A stretch of 64,000 nt of DNA, taken from positions 21,241-85,240 of the forward strand of contig NZ_QRJO01000006.1 in assembly GCF_003471585.1 (NCBI RefSeq). Reading direction: 5' to 3'. The notes beneath the pieces were generated by a model. It was not told the origin of the DNA. It did no database searches and saw nothing but the letters and a program-made list of their open reading frames with translations. The position numbers and the translations under genes are program-made. The stretch comes from Collinsella sp. AM18-10. Its GTDB lineage: Bacteria > Actinomycetota > Coriobacteriia > Coriobacteriales > Coriobacteriaceae. Positions 1 through 8,792 of this stretch are shown here, one piece after another (position 1 is the stretch's first letter; each line of letters opens with the position of its first letter).

Positions 1-7
1 GTAACCG

Positions 8-1156
8 CTACTCGTCGTCATCATCGAGCATGGCGGAACCATCGATGGCGTAAAGCTCGTCAAACTCCTCAGGCGCAGGCTGATCGGTCAGCTCGACCTC
101 GGACGGAGCATCGTCATCAAACTCAAGCCCGCAGGCAAGGCGGACCTTATGCTCAATCTCGTCGGCGCAATCGGGGTGTTCGCGCAGGAACGCCTTGGCG
201 GCCTCGCGACCGTTGCCGAGCTTGTCCTCGCCATAGGCAAACCAGGAGCCCATCTTCTTGCAAATGCCGCACTCGACAGCCATGTCCAGAATCGAGCCCT
301 CCTTAGAGATGCCCGTACCGTACATGATGTCGAACTCAGCAGAACGGAACGGAGCTGCCACCTTGTTCTTAACGACCTTGGCGCGCACGCGGTTACCGAT
401 AACCTCATCCTTAAGCTTAATGCTGTCGATGCGGCGAATGTCGATACGCACCGAAGAGAAGAACTTAAGGGCGCGGCCGCCCGTCGTGGTCTCGGGGTTG
501 CCGAACATGACGCCGATCTTCTCTCGCAGCTGGTTAATGAAGATGCATGTCGTGTTGGACTTGGACAGCGAGCCGGCGAGCTTGCGGAGCGCCTGACTCA
601 TCAGACGAGCTTGCAATCCGACCGTGGTATCGCCGATCTCTCCCTCGATCTCGGCACGCGGGGTCAGCGCGGCGACGGAGTCGACGACGATGGCATCGAT
701 GGCGCCGGAACGCACGAGCATGTCAACAATCTCGAGCGCCTGCTCACCCGTATCAGGCTGGGAAATCAGTACCTCGTCGATATCCACGCCAATGCGCGCG
801 GCATACGTGGGATCGAGCGCGTGCTCGGCATCGATAAATGCCACCACGCCACCCATTGCCTGGGCTTCGGCCAGGATCTCGAGCGAAAGCGTCGTCTTAC
901 CGGAGGACTCAGGACCGTAAATCTCGACGATACGGCCGCGCGGCACACCGCCGATACCCAGAGCGGCATCGAGTGCCAGAGCGCCCGTGGGGATAGCCTC
1001 AACCTCAAGCTCGGGGCCGCCGTCACCATACCTCATGATGGAGCCTTGACCGAACTTCTTCTCGATCTCGGCCTTGGTGGTGGCGATCATCTCATCGCGC
1101 TCTTTACCCGTCGTGCGAGCATGAACGGTACGTACGGGACCTGAATTCTTGGCCAT
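8..1156 (-). CDS. recA: Recombinase RecA
   Basis: RecA forms ATP-dependent filaments on single-stranded DNA, performs strand exchange and triggers LexA self-cleavage. The 382-residue product has a Walker A motif GPESSGKT at about residues 81-88, the family motif [14 protein letters not shown], and an acidic tail ending in DDDDE. The start at MAKNSG was chosen because AGGAGGG lies 6-7 nt upstream; an ATG-less extension of seven residues is also open. The gene is alone in its unit, behind a strong promoter with a LexA box and an array of 11-bp repeats. Its 3' flank is cut by the window edge. Confidence 0.98.
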   Translation of the reverse strand: MAKNSGPVRTVHARTTGKERDEMIATTKAEIEKKFGQGSIMRYGDGGPELEVEAIPTGALALDAALGIGGVPRGRIVEIYGPESSGKTTLSLEILAEAQAMGGVVAFIDAEHALDPTYAARIGVDIDEVLISQPDTGEQALEIVDMLVRSGAIDAIVVDSVAALTPRAEIEGEIGDTTVGLQARLMSQALRKLAGSLSKSNTTCIFINQLREKIGVMFGNPETTTGGRALKFFSSVRIDIRRIDSIKLKDEVIGNRVRAKVVKNKVAAPFRSAEFDIMYGTGISKEGSILDMAVECGICKKMGSWFAYGEDKLGNGREAAKAFLREHPDCADEIEHKVRLACGLEFDDDAPSEVELTDQPAPEEFDELYAIDGSAMLDDDDE

Positions 1157-1186
1157 GAATAGCCCTCCTCTTAACAACCTGCATCG

Positions 1187-1215
1187 ATAATAAACGAACG
1201 GCTGTTCGTGGTCAA
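1187..1215 (-). promoter_or_regulatory. recA promoter with LexA (SOS) operator in the spacer
   Basis: On the minus strand TTGACC (1210-1215) and TATTAT (1187-1192) are separated by exactly 17 bp. The palindrome at 1195-1208 reads CGAAC-N4-GTTCG, which contains the Gram-positive/actinobacterial SOS core GAAC-N4-GTTC, and sits wholly inside the spacer. LexA bound there would block RNA polymerase. The box begins 39 bp upstream of the recA start. Confidence 0.88.
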
Positions 1216-1246
1216 CCGTTCAGGCCAATCATATGCAGGCAGTCTT

Positions 1247-1285
1247 TCCAAAACCCAACCAAACGCCGACCAAACACTGACCAAA
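1247..1285 (-). promoter_or_regulatory. Array of four 11-bp-phased TTTGGT repeats upstream of recA
   Basis: Read on the minus strand, TTTGGT cores lie at 1280-1285, 1269-1274 and 1258-1263, and a TTTGGA core at 1247-1252. Each step is exactly 11 bp. A TATGAT hexamer follows at about 1230-1235 and could be a -10 for a second, activator-dependent promoter. The same paired repeats occur upstream of comEA and yraN. The 11-bp direct-repeat geometry is like sites bound by OmpR/PhoB-type response regulators; the regulator itself is not in the window. Confidence 0.6.
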
Positions 1286-1360
1286 TGCTTGACCACAAAG
1301 GGGCAAATAAGAACAAGAAAGGCAAAAATACACCTATGACCAGCGCAAACGCTAAATTCG

Positions 1361-1384
1361 TCAGGGATCCCTATCTCCACAATT
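1361..1384 (-). repeat. 24-bp motif shared with the rnhB 3' flank
   Basis: This 24-bp stretch matches 59482-59505 at 20 of 24 positions; the shared core is tctccacaatt preceded by tccct. Both copies lie a short way upstream of an 11-bp-repeat array. The role is unknown. Confidence 0.4.
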
Positions 1385-1406
1385 AAGGGGCCCGAAGGCC
1401 CCTTAA
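1383..1406 (-). terminator. Intrinsic terminator of the cinA transcript
   Basis: A perfect 10-bp stem (ttaaggggcc / ggccccttaa) closes a TTCG tetraloop on the minus strand, 7 bp after the cinA stop. It separates cinA from recA, so the cinA-recA read-through known in some bacteria is probably weak here. Confidence 0.75.
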
Positions 1407-1413
1407 AACACGT

Positions 1414-1950
1414 CTATTCCATAGAGTTAAGCACAAGGGCAATGCGCCCCAATGCCTCCGCGACCGCATGGGCACGAACACACGAACGGTCGCCCTCATA
1501 GTGGCAGCGCACAGAGTCCACGACCGGCACTTCCCCATCAGCCGCGCGATACGCCCAGCCAATATAGAAAGTGCCAGCCGGATCGTCCTCAGTGCCGCCG
1601 CCGGGGCCGGCATAACCCGTTGCGCTCACTGCAATATCGCTCTGGTACAGCTCCAGCGAACGCGCCGCCATCTCGCGCGCGGTCTGATGCGACACCGCGG
1701 TATAGCGGTCGAGCGTCTCCTGATCAACACCCAAAACGCGATGCTTGATCTCATCGCAGTAGGTCACCGCACCGCCACGCAGCACCGCCGAGGCGCCCGG
1801 GATATCGGCAATCGTCGAGGCGATCATACCTGCTGTCAGCGACTCAGCCGTCGAAACCGTCACGCCCCGAGCGCTCGCGCGCTCGACAATATGACGCGCC
1901 AGCTCCTCGTTATGTGCGGAAATCTGCTCAAAAGAGTCCGTCATACCCAC
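1414..1950 (-). CDS. cinA: CinA C-terminal domain protein (nicotinamide-nucleotide amidase type)
   Basis: This 178-residue protein corresponds only to the C-terminal domain of CinA, the PncC fold that deamidates nicotinamide mononucleotide in pyridine-nucleotide recycling. Motifs include STAESLTAGMIA near residue 33 and SATGYAGPGGGTEDDPAGT near residue 110. There is no N-terminal MoCF-like domain. The GTG start at 1950 has AGG five bases upstream; an internal ATG two codons later is possible. It follows pgsA by 6 bp and precedes recA, the usual cinA neighbourhood. Confidence 0.93.
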   Translation of the reverse strand: MGMTDSFEQISAHNEELARHIVERASARGVTVSTAESLTAGMIASTIADIPGASAVLRGGAVTYCDEIKHRVLGVDQETLDRYTAVSHQTAREMAARSLELYQSDIAVSATGYAGPGGGTEDDPAGTFYIGWAYRAADGEVPVVDSVRCHYEGDRSCVRAHAVAEALGRIALVLNSME

Positions 1951-1956
1951 CAGAAC

Positions 1957-2595
1957 CTAGACCGAAAAGACGATCTTGCGGCAGTTCCAGAAGTACTGGG
2001 CGCCCGAGATAACGGTCAGGACAACGGCAACGGCGTACAGGAAGCGCGACACCGAGTAGATGCCGAGCGTCAGCGCCAGCGGGCCAAGGTGCAAGCCGGC
2101 CATCGCAAAGACGCACAGGTAACCGCAGATGGAGACCATCGTGGTCGCCGTCTTGTACTTGCCAAGCTTATCGGCGGCAACGACCACGCCGGCGGCACTC
2201 GCAACCATGCGTAGGGCGCTTACCAGCAGCTCGCGGAACAAGATGATGAACACGGACCAAACCGACACGGCACCAAAGTCCAAGAATAGCAGCAGGGCCG
2301 AGAATACGAGCAGCTTGTCGGCGATGGGGTCCAAGAATTTACCGAAGTCGGTAATCTCGTTGCGCGAGCGCGCCAGGTAGCCGTCAACCTTATCGGTGCA
2401 CGACAGGATGACGTACAGAATGAAGGCAGCGGCGGCGAGCGGGCCGTCGAAGGTGCTCCAATCTGTACCGGCAACACTCGTGTGAGAAAGCGCCGACACA
2501 ATCATGAACACCGGGATAAAGACGATGCGAACGCACGTCACGATGTTGGCGGGCGTCCAAACACTCGTCAGTTCCTTATTGCTCTCGTTTGCCAC
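1957..2595 (-). CDS. pgsA: CDP-diacylglycerol-glycerol-3-phosphate 3-phosphatidyltransferase
   Basis: PgsA makes phosphatidylglycerophosphate, the committed step to phosphatidylglycerol and cardiolipin. The 212-residue integral membrane protein carries the CDP-alcohol phosphotransferase signature DG-x2-AR-x8-G-x3-D-x3-D (DGYLAR...GKFLDPIAD) at about residues 72-94, with several hydrophobic helices around it. The GTG start at 2595 is preceded by GGAG. It lies 9 bp after rimO and just before cinA in one operon. Confidence 0.95.
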   Translation of the reverse strand: MANESNKELTSVWTPANIVTCVRIVFIPVFMIVSALSHTSVAGTDWSTFDGPLAAAAFILYVILSCTDKVDGYLARSRNEITDFGKFLDPIADKLLVFSALLLFLDFGAVSVWSVFIILFRELLVSALRMVASAAGVVVAADKLGKYKTATTMVSICGYLCVFAMAGLHLGPLALTLGIYSVSRFLYAVAVVLTVISGAQYFWNCRKIVFSV

Positions 2596-2604
2596 GACGC
2601 TCTC

Positions 2605-3954
2605 CTACTCCACAACATGGCCGATAAGCTCATAGCAGAAGCTATCGGTAAACTCGACCGTCAGAATATCGCCCACAGATGCCTCGCTGGCATCCAGATG
2701 CACCGCGCCATCGGAATCAGGCGCCTGGAACCAGGCATGTCCGATCAGCTCGGCGCCGTCCTCGGTCTCTTCGATACCGTCGACAATCACCTGGGCGCGC
2801 TCGCCCACATGTGCGGCAGTTGCAGCAAAACCGAGCGACTCGGCCAGGTCCATGGCCTCCTGGGCGCGCTCGAGCTTGACCTCTTCGTCGACCTGGCCCT
2901 CCATCTTGGCGGCCAGGCTGCCCTCCTCCTGCGAGTAGGCAAAGACGCTCGTGTAGTCAAAGCCGACGGTGTCCATAAAGTCGATAAGGTCGCGGAACTC
3001 GTCGTCGGTCTCGGTCGGGAAGCCGACCATGGCCGTGGAACGGATCACGATGCCGGGGATGCGCTCACGCAGATCGCGGAACAGGTCCTCGAGCTCCTGG
3101 CGCGAACCAGAACGGCGCATAGCCTTGAGGATGCGCGCGTCGCAGTGCTGCACGGGGATATCGATATAGGGCAGCACCTCGGGCGTATCACGAATGGTCT
3201 CAATGAGCTCGTCAGTCATGCCCTCGGGCTGCAGGTAGAGCACACGGATCCAGACGTTCTGCGGACGCACGGCCTCGGCGACGGCGCGCAGCAGCTGCGC
3301 CAGATTGCGCGGCGAGCCATCGGTGACGTCTTCGTCGGCAAAGTCGGTGCCCCAAATACCCGTGTCCTGGCCGATCAGCACGATCTCTCGCACACCGCCG
3401 GCAACCAGGTCGCGTACCTCGGAGATAATGCTCTCGGCATTGCGCGAATGATAGCGACCGCGAATATAGGGGATCATGCAGAAGCTGCAGAAACGGTTGC
3501 AGCCATCGGAAATCTTGACGTAAGCAACGGCGCCCTCGACAGTACGCTTGACTTGCGGAATATAGGCAGCGATCTCACGCTCGACACCCAGCACGCCATC
3601 GATGACCGCCACGATGCCGTCCTCCTCGTCGGCCTTCACAAAGGCAGCGACCTCGGGCAGCTCATCGGGCAGGTCGTCGCCATAGCGCGACGGCACACAG
3701 CCGCACATGACGATGGGACAAGAACGAACGCCGTCCTGAACCTCGTTGGCGAGCTCGAGCGTGGTCTCGATGCTCTCGGACGTTGCGGAGGCGAGGAACG
3801 AGCATGTATTGACGATGGCGATATCGGCATCCTGTGGGTCGAATGCCTCCTCGTAGCCCGCGGCGGTCAAAAGAGAACGCATGCGGTCGGTGTCAACCTC
3901 GTTCTTAGCGCACCCGAGGGTGATGTAGAGCACGGAGCCCAACGGTGTATCCAT
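2605..3954 (-). CDS. rimO: Ribosomal protein S12 methylthiotransferase RimO
   Basis: RimO is a radical-SAM enzyme that adds a methylthio group to an aspartate of ribosomal protein S12. The 449-residue protein has an N-terminal UPF0004 domain with TLGCAKNEVDTDRM and NTCSF cysteines, the radical-SAM motif CNRFCSFCMIPYIRG near residue 150, and a C-terminal TRAM-like domain. The GCAKNEVD motif and the S12-type CxxxCxxC context favour RimO over MiaB or the MtaB paralogue at 17.6-18.9 kb. It lies between yajQ and pgsA. Confidence 0.95.
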   Translation of the reverse strand: MDTPLGSVLYITLGCAKNEVDTDRMRSLLTAAGYEEAFDPQDADIAIVNTCSFLASATSESIETTLELANEVQDGVRSCPIVMCGCVPSRYGDDLPDELPEVAAFVKADEEDGIVAVIDGVLGVEREIAAYIPQVKRTVEGAVAYVKISDGCNRFCSFCMIPYIRGRYHSRNAESIISEVRDLVAGGVREIVLIGQDTGIWGTDFADEDVTDGSPRNLAQLLRAVAEAVRPQNVWIRVLYLQPEGMTDELIETIRDTPEVLPYIDIPVQHCDARILKAMRRSGSRQELEDLFRDLRERIPGIVIRSTAMVGFPTETDDEFRDLIDFMDTVGFDYTSVFAYSQEEGSLAAKMEGQVDEEVKLERAQEAMDLAESLGFAATAAHVGERAQVIVDGIEETEDGAELIGHAWFQAPDSDGAVHLDASEASVGDILTVEFTDSFCYELIGHVVE

Positions 3955-3981
3955 GTTGAAGAGCAGTCCTTTCGAATGATA

Positions 3982-4479
3982 TTAGCGGTAGTTGGTGAAC
4001 TGCAGCGGCTGGCCGTAGTCCTGGTCGCGCAGGAATTGGATAACGGTCTGCAACGCGTCCTTCGAAGCAGAGGAAACACGCAGCTTCTCGGCCTCGATGG
4101 TCACCTTGACCTTGAGCTTTTGGTCCTTGATGTTCTTATTGATCTTCTTGGCGGTCGCCTGGTCGATACCCTCGACGATATGGCCGAGCACGCGCACGGT
4201 GCCGCCCGATGCCGCCTGCGGAGCATCCCACGAGACAGCCTTGAGGTCGATGCCGCGCTTGATGAGCTTGGAGCTCAGGACATCGATGATCTGCTTGGAG
4301 ACAAAGTCGGCCGGGGCGTTGATTGTAAAGAGCTTGTCGCCCTTCGAAAGCTCGATCGTGGCGCCGGAATCCTTCAGGTCATAGCGCTGGGAAATCTCGC
4401 GCGTGGTCTGCTGGAAGGCGTTGTCGACCTCTTGCATATTGACCTCGGACACGACGTCGAAGCTGGAATCTTTAGCCAT
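3982..4479 (-). CDS. yajQ: YajQ family nucleotide-binding protein (UPF0234)
   Basis: The 165-residue protein matches the YajQ/UPF0234 family along its whole length: it begins AKDSSFDVVSEVNMQEVDNA and ends QFLRDQDYGQPLQFTNYR. The family has two ferredoxin-like folds and binds nucleotides, in some species cyclic di-GMP; the role in this organism cannot be read from sequence. A good ribosome site (AAAGGAAAC) precedes the ATG. It is 26 bp downstream of the RodZ-like gene and 27 bp before rimO. Confidence 0.94.
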   Translation of the reverse strand: MAKDSSFDVVSEVNMQEVDNAFQQTTREISQRYDLKDSGATIELSKGDKLFTINAPADFVSKQIIDVLSSKLIKRGIDLKAVSWDAPQAASGGTVRVLGHIVEGIDQATAKKINKNIKDQKLKVKVTIEAEKLRVSSASKDALQTVIQFLRDQDYGQPLQFTNYR

Positions 4480-4505
4480 GATGTTTCCTTTCGCGTACGA
4501 GCGGC

Positions 4506-6017
4506 TTAGTAGCTATCGTACGAATAGTCAGTAGAATCGGTGGGCGTCTGGCCGTCAGTTGCGGTATCGGCGCCATCCGTGGACTGGGCATCGGTGCCGT
4601 CGGTGGTGTCGGTACCATCGGTGGTGTCGGCACCATCAGAACTTTCACCATTCTCGGAATCAGTCGTCTCCTTCTTGGGAACGGTGATCGTCACGCGCGC
4701 CACGCCCGAGGTCTTGGTATCGTAACGGACCTTTTCGCCGTTCTTGGTAACGGTGACATCGGAAGGCTTAGACGTGGTGATCTCGATCGAGGACTCGGGC
4801 GTGTACTCCTGCTCAAAGGGGCCAGTCGCCTGGGCGCCATAGACCGACTTGCCGTCGACCTTGACCTCAATCCAAGCAGTCTTGCCCTTGGCAACGGAGA
4901 TCTTGACCTTCGTTACCTCGTTCTCTTCCTTTTTAGCCGTCGTCTTGGAGGCGTCCGAATCAGTCGACTCGTCAGTCGGCTCATCGGTGTCCTCATCCTC
5001 GTCGACGATTTCGGTCTTCTTAGAAGACTTCTTGGTCGTCGTCTTGGTAGCAGTGGGCGTCTCGGGCGTGGTCTCGGGCGTCGAAGATGCGCAGCCGCGC
5101 AGAAGTACCACGATGAGCACGATCAGCAGCAACGCCACGGCACCGATACCGGCGTAGACGATACGCGGATCGAGCCCGTTGTTTTGAGGAGCACGGGAAC
5201 CGCCGCGTCCACGACTGGAACTGCTGCGGCCGCCTCCCTGAGGCATACGGCCACGATGGCTATCGGAACGGCCGCGATAGCCACCCTGGCCCTGAAGGCT
5301 GCGCTGACCCGATCGGGGCGCAAGTTCACCGCGGCCTTGATAGCCACGCTGGCCCGCACGCGGAGCCGAAGAGCGCTGGCCATACGGCTGTGATTGAGAG
5401 CGAAGACGCGGCGTCACCTGCGTGGTATCGGCGTCCGCATAGCCGCCGCGAGCACGACCGGCAGAGATACCACGGTGACCGCGATCGGAATAGCCGCCGT
5501 CGCCGTAGCCGGCACGAGGGTCACGCGCCACGCCGCGGGCAGCGGGAAGTGCACGGTCCTCGGGCATCGGCGTACTGCGGAACCGGTCACGCTGCGAGCG
5601 AATCTCCTCGCCCGAACCCGTCTCGGTAATATAACCGGCCTGCTGAGGACGCTGTCCATAGCGAGTCGAACGACCGCCCTGAACCATCAGGAAGCGCCCG
5701 TTATCGACAGAGGAACGCGAATTGACGTAGCCGGCGGCGTCCTGGAAACGACCGCCCTGCTGCGACGTCTCGCGTTCGTATGCCATCAGTTCGTCAAAGT
5801 AGGCATTGACGACCTCGCGCGGATTGAGGCCCAAAAAACGAGCATAGCTCGAAATCATGCCCTGCGCATAGCCGCGCGGCGGCATCGAAGCAAAGTTACC
5901 GGTCTCGAAAAACTCGATGATTTGCGGCCTGATTTTGATGGTGTTGGCGACCTGCTGAATGGAAAGGCCCATTCGGCGACGCTGCTCGAGCAGCATGTCA
6001 CCAAAGCGTGCAGCCAT
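4506..6017 (-). CDS. RodZ-like membrane protein with N-terminal helix-turn-helix
   Basis: The 503-residue protein starts with a RodZ-type helix-turn-helix (about residues 5-70, MLLEQRRRMGLSIQQVANTI). A long low-complexity stretch rich in R, G, Q, S and Y with RGG-like units follows (about 90-280), then one membrane helix at about 286-308, a charged T/K/D/E linker, a beta-rich DUF4115-like domain (about 370-450), and a repetitive T/D/S/G tail. RodZ links the cell-shape machinery to the membrane. The start overlaps the ftsK stop (TGATG), and the last ftsK codons supply its GGAGG site. The linker is far longer than in classical RodZ, so orthology is likely but not certain. Confidence 0.8.
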   Translation of the reverse strand: MAARFGDMLLEQRRRMGLSIQQVANTIKIRPQIIEFFETGNFASMPPRGYAQGMISSYARFLGLNPREVVNAYFDELMAYERETSQQGGRFQDAAGYVNSRSSVDNGRFLMVQGGRSTRYGQRPQQAGYITETGSGEEIRSQRDRFRSTPMPEDRALPAARGVARDPRAGYGDGGYSDRGHRGISAGRARGGYADADTTQVTPRLRSQSQPYGQRSSAPRAGQRGYQGRGELAPRSGQRSLQGQGGYRGRSDSHRGRMPQGGGRSSSSRGRGGSRAPQNNGLDPRIVYAGIGAVALLLIVLIVVLLRGCASSTPETTPETPTATKTTTKKSSKKTEIVDEDEDTDEPTDESTDSDASKTTAKKEENEVTKVKISVAKGKTAWIEVKVDGKSVYGAQATGPFEQEYTPESSIEITTSKPSDVTVTKNGEKVRYDTKTSGVARVTITVPKKETTDSENGESSDGADTTDGTDTTDGTDAQSTDGADTATDGQTPTDSTDYSYDSY

Positions 6018-8791
6018 CAGAATCCTCCAAACTCACGATCTTCACGTGCCATCTCGGCGTCGACAGATTCCAGCGCGGCAAGCCCTTCCTCGTCCAACAG
6101 GACCTCGCGCGGCTTGGAACCGTCGGGCGGGCCGACGACACCCTTTTCTTCCAGCATGTCCATAATACGCCCGGCACGCGCATAGCCAACCTTCAGGCGG
6201 CGTTGCAGGCCAGATGTGGAGCCCAGCTGCGATTCCACCACAATATGGGCGGCTTCCCAAATGAGCGGATCATCGTCTTGCGGCTCGGCGACTCCGGTGC
6301 GGACAATGCCGCCACCAGCCATGGACATGGAAGCGGGCGCCACGGCGGACAGAATCTCCTCGTGGTAGTCGGGCTCGCTCTGCGACTTGACGAACTCGAC
6401 AATCTCGTTGATTTCGTCGTCCGAGACAAAGCAGCCCTGGATACGGCGGGGCTTGCCCCAGTCGACCTTGGAGAACAGCATGTCGCCCAAACCGGTGAGC
6501 TTCTCGGCACCCATCTGGTCGATGATGACGCGCGAGTCGATGCCCGTGGCGACGTTAAAGGCGATGCGGTTGGTGATGTTGGCCTTGATGAGGCCCGTCA
6601 CCACGTTGGAGCTGGGGCGCTGCGTGGCAACGATAAGATGAATACCGGCGGCACGGCCCAGCTGTGCAATACGCACGATCGAGGCCTCGACATCCTTACC
6701 GGCGACCATCATCAGGTCAGAGAGCTCGTCAATGATAATGACAAGGTAGGGCATCTTTTGCGGCGGATTGTCGTAATGCTCAAACTCGCCAGCAGCCTGC
6801 TTTTCGTTGTAGGTCGAGATCTTACGCACGTTGAGACGCTCGAAGACCTTCAGGCGACGCTCCATCTCGGACACAGCCCATTGCAGAGCGCTCGCGGCCT
6901 GCTTGGGCTCGGTCACCACGGGCACATAGAGATGCGGCAGACCGTTATAGCCCGCAAGCTCGACGCGCTTGGGGTCGACCATGATCAGGCGAACGTCCTC
7001 GGGAAGGGCGCGCATGAGCAAGGTCGTGATGATGGAATTGATCATCACCGACTTACCAGAACCGGTCGTACCGGCAATCAACAGGTGAGGCATCTTGGCG
7101 AGGTCGGCGACAACCGGCGTGCCCTCGGCGTCGCGGCCGATGGCGAGCTCGAGCGGACCGCCCTTCACATAGGGCAGCACGTCGCCCAGATTGACGTTCT
7201 GGCGCTTGCGGTTGGGAATCTCGATGCCCACGAGCGAGGTGCCGGGGATCGGGGCAAAGATACGCACCGACTGGGCAGCGAGCGAAAGCGCGATATCGTC
7301 CTCGAGGCTCGAGATTTTGCTCACACGCTCGCCCTCACCGGGCTGCAGCTTAAAGGTCGTCACCGTGGGGCCGGCGATCCAGCCGACCACGCGGGCACTG
7401 CGGCCAAACTCAAGCAAGGTGGATTGCAGTGACTCAGCGGTCTGCTCCAGCTCCTTGTCCGAAGACGCGGCGGAAGCCGACTGCGGGTTGGCATGCAGGA
7501 TTTCGAGCGGCGGAAGCTTGAGGCCGTCCTCCTCTTCGCCCTCGTTATCTGCGGCGCCGCCGTCCGCTCCCCCATCACGAGCCGCAGCCGATTCGACAGC
7601 ACTCGTGGCAGGCGCATCGGCAACCTTGGGATGCTTCAAGAAGTCGGGAATCTGAGGTGCGGCTGAAACAGGGTTCACGGCAAACGGCGGCTCTGACTCG
7701 TCAACCTTGTCCGGATCGTCCTCCATCGAAAGCTGTCCAATGACCTGCCCGCGCTTGGCGTGGCGACGCGGCAGCAAGGTTGTCTTGGCGGTCTCGAGCG
7801 GAGCCTCGTCGTCCTCGTCGTCACCCTCGGTGAGCTCAATCTCGCTATCGGACCAAGACGGGTCGGGCTCGCTTGTGTTGAGCTTGGGCGCAGCCTTGCC
7901 CTTCTTGGCATGGCGGCGCGGCAGCAGCGTGGTCTTGGCGCGCTCGGCTTCAACCGACTCGGATACGTCGACAAACGGGTCATCGTCCTCGTCGTCATCC
8001 AAAACCGGGTCGACATCGCCACCCATGACCGTGGTCACCGCGGCGTCAGTCCCCTTCTGGCGCAAAATGCTCAGGTGCGGACGAGCGACGCCGGGAACAG
8101 ACAGGGCCTCTTCATCGCCCCACGGGCTCGCATTGACATCGGCACGTCGACGCTCGGCAAAATCGGCAGCGCGATCGCGTGCGGAGCGCAAAACGCCACC
8201 CACCGAAAAGCCGATAATGACCAAACCAACGACGACAAGCCCCAGCAGGACAACCATGGCGATAGGTTTACCCAAGGCGTTTTGCAAGGCACTTGCGATA
8301 AAGGCGCCAATGTAGCCGCCCGACACGGAAAGGTTCTGCGGCGTAAACATAAGGTCGCACGAATCGCTCGTGCCCGGCACCATCAGCGAAAGAATGGAGA
8401 CGACGGCGATAAAGACCAAGGCGCCGCCCGCAACAGAGCGCACGTTGAGCGGCGAGTCCTCACCCAAAAAGAGCGTGGCGGCAAACAGCAAGATGACGAT
8501 CGGCAGCACGTAGGCGCCCAGACCAAAGCCCAGGTGGTAGAAACCGGCAACCGCAGCCGTCACGGGCGCTGTTGCCGGAGAGATCACGGCAATGAAGGAC
8601 GCGATCGCCAAAACGGCGATGACCACACCGGCGATATCGCGATTGGCCGAAGGCTCGACCAGGGGCTCAAACTCATCAAACTCGGACTCGTGGCCCTTAT
8701 TGGCACGCAGATGGGAACCGGCACCCTTAGCAGATGCCGGTTGGTTATTGGCCTTATTGCCTTTGGCGTTTTTTGCAGATCCGCGCGCCAA
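6017..8791 (-). CDS. ftsK: DNA translocase FtsK/SpoIIIE
   Basis: This septal DNA pump moves chromosome termini during division. The 924-residue protein has four hydrophobic segments within residues 50-210, an acidic linker (about 215-480), the RecA-like motor with Walker A GTTGSGKS near residue 576 and Walker B IIIDELSDL, and a C-terminal winged-helix gamma domain. The start is TTG at 8791, chosen because GGAGG, provided by the last codons of the RNase J gene, lies 6 nt upstream. The linker holds two copies of KTTLLPRRHAK (about residues 284 and 334), a local duplication. Confidence 0.95.
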   Translation of the reverse strand: MARGSAKNAKGNKANNQPASAKGAGSHLRANKGHESEFDEFEPLVEPSANRDIAGVVIAVLAIASFIAVISPATAPVTAAVAGFYHLGFGLGAYVLPIVILLFAATLFLGEDSPLNVRSVAGGALVFIAVVSILSLMVPGTSDSCDLMFTPQNLSVSGGYIGAFIASALQNALGKPIAMVVLLGLVVVGLVIIGFSVGGVLRSARDRAADFAERRRADVNASPWGDEEALSVPGVARPHLSILRQKGTDAAVTTVMGGDVDPVLDDDEDDDPFVDVSESVEAERAKTTLLPRRHAKKGKAAPKLNTSEPDPSWSDSEIELTEGDDEDDEAPLETAKTTLLPRRHAKRGQVIGQLSMEDDPDKVDESEPPFAVNPVSAAPQIPDFLKHPKVADAPATSAVESAAARDGGADGGAADNEGEEEDGLKLPPLEILHANPQSASAASSDKELEQTAESLQSTLLEFGRSARVVGWIAGPTVTTFKLQPGEGERVSKISSLEDDIALSLAAQSVRIFAPIPGTSLVGIEIPNRKRQNVNLGDVLPYVKGGPLELAIGRDAEGTPVVADLAKMPHLLIAGTTGSGKSVMINSIITTLLMRALPEDVRLIMVDPKRVELAGYNGLPHLYVPVVTEPKQAASALQWAVSEMERRLKVFERLNVRKISTYNEKQAAGEFEHYDNPPQKMPYLVIIIDELSDLMMVAGKDVEASIVRIAQLGRAAGIHLIVATQRPSSNVVTGLIKANITNRIAFNVATGIDSRVIIDQMGAEKLTGLGDMLFSKVDWGKPRRIQGCFVSDDEINEIVEFVKSQSEPDYHEEILSAVAPASMSMAGGGIVRTGVAEPQDDDPLIWEAAHIVVESQLGSTSGLQRRLKVGYARAGRIMDMLEEKGVVGPPDGSKPREVLLDEEGLAALESVDAEMAREDREFGGF

Positions 8792-8792
8792 A

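Noticed and set aside
1157..1413. Replication origin or DnaA-box cluster suggested by the accaaa repeats near recA
   Set aside because: The repeats do not resemble TTATCCACA, and the flanking genes are not dnaA/dnaN; a regulatory array fits better.
2482..4509. A 675-codon plus-strand open frame opposite rimO and yajQ
   Set aside because: It lies antisense to two clearly homologous genes, has no recognisable domain and no ribosome site, and reflects the GC-rich codon bias of the genes opposite.
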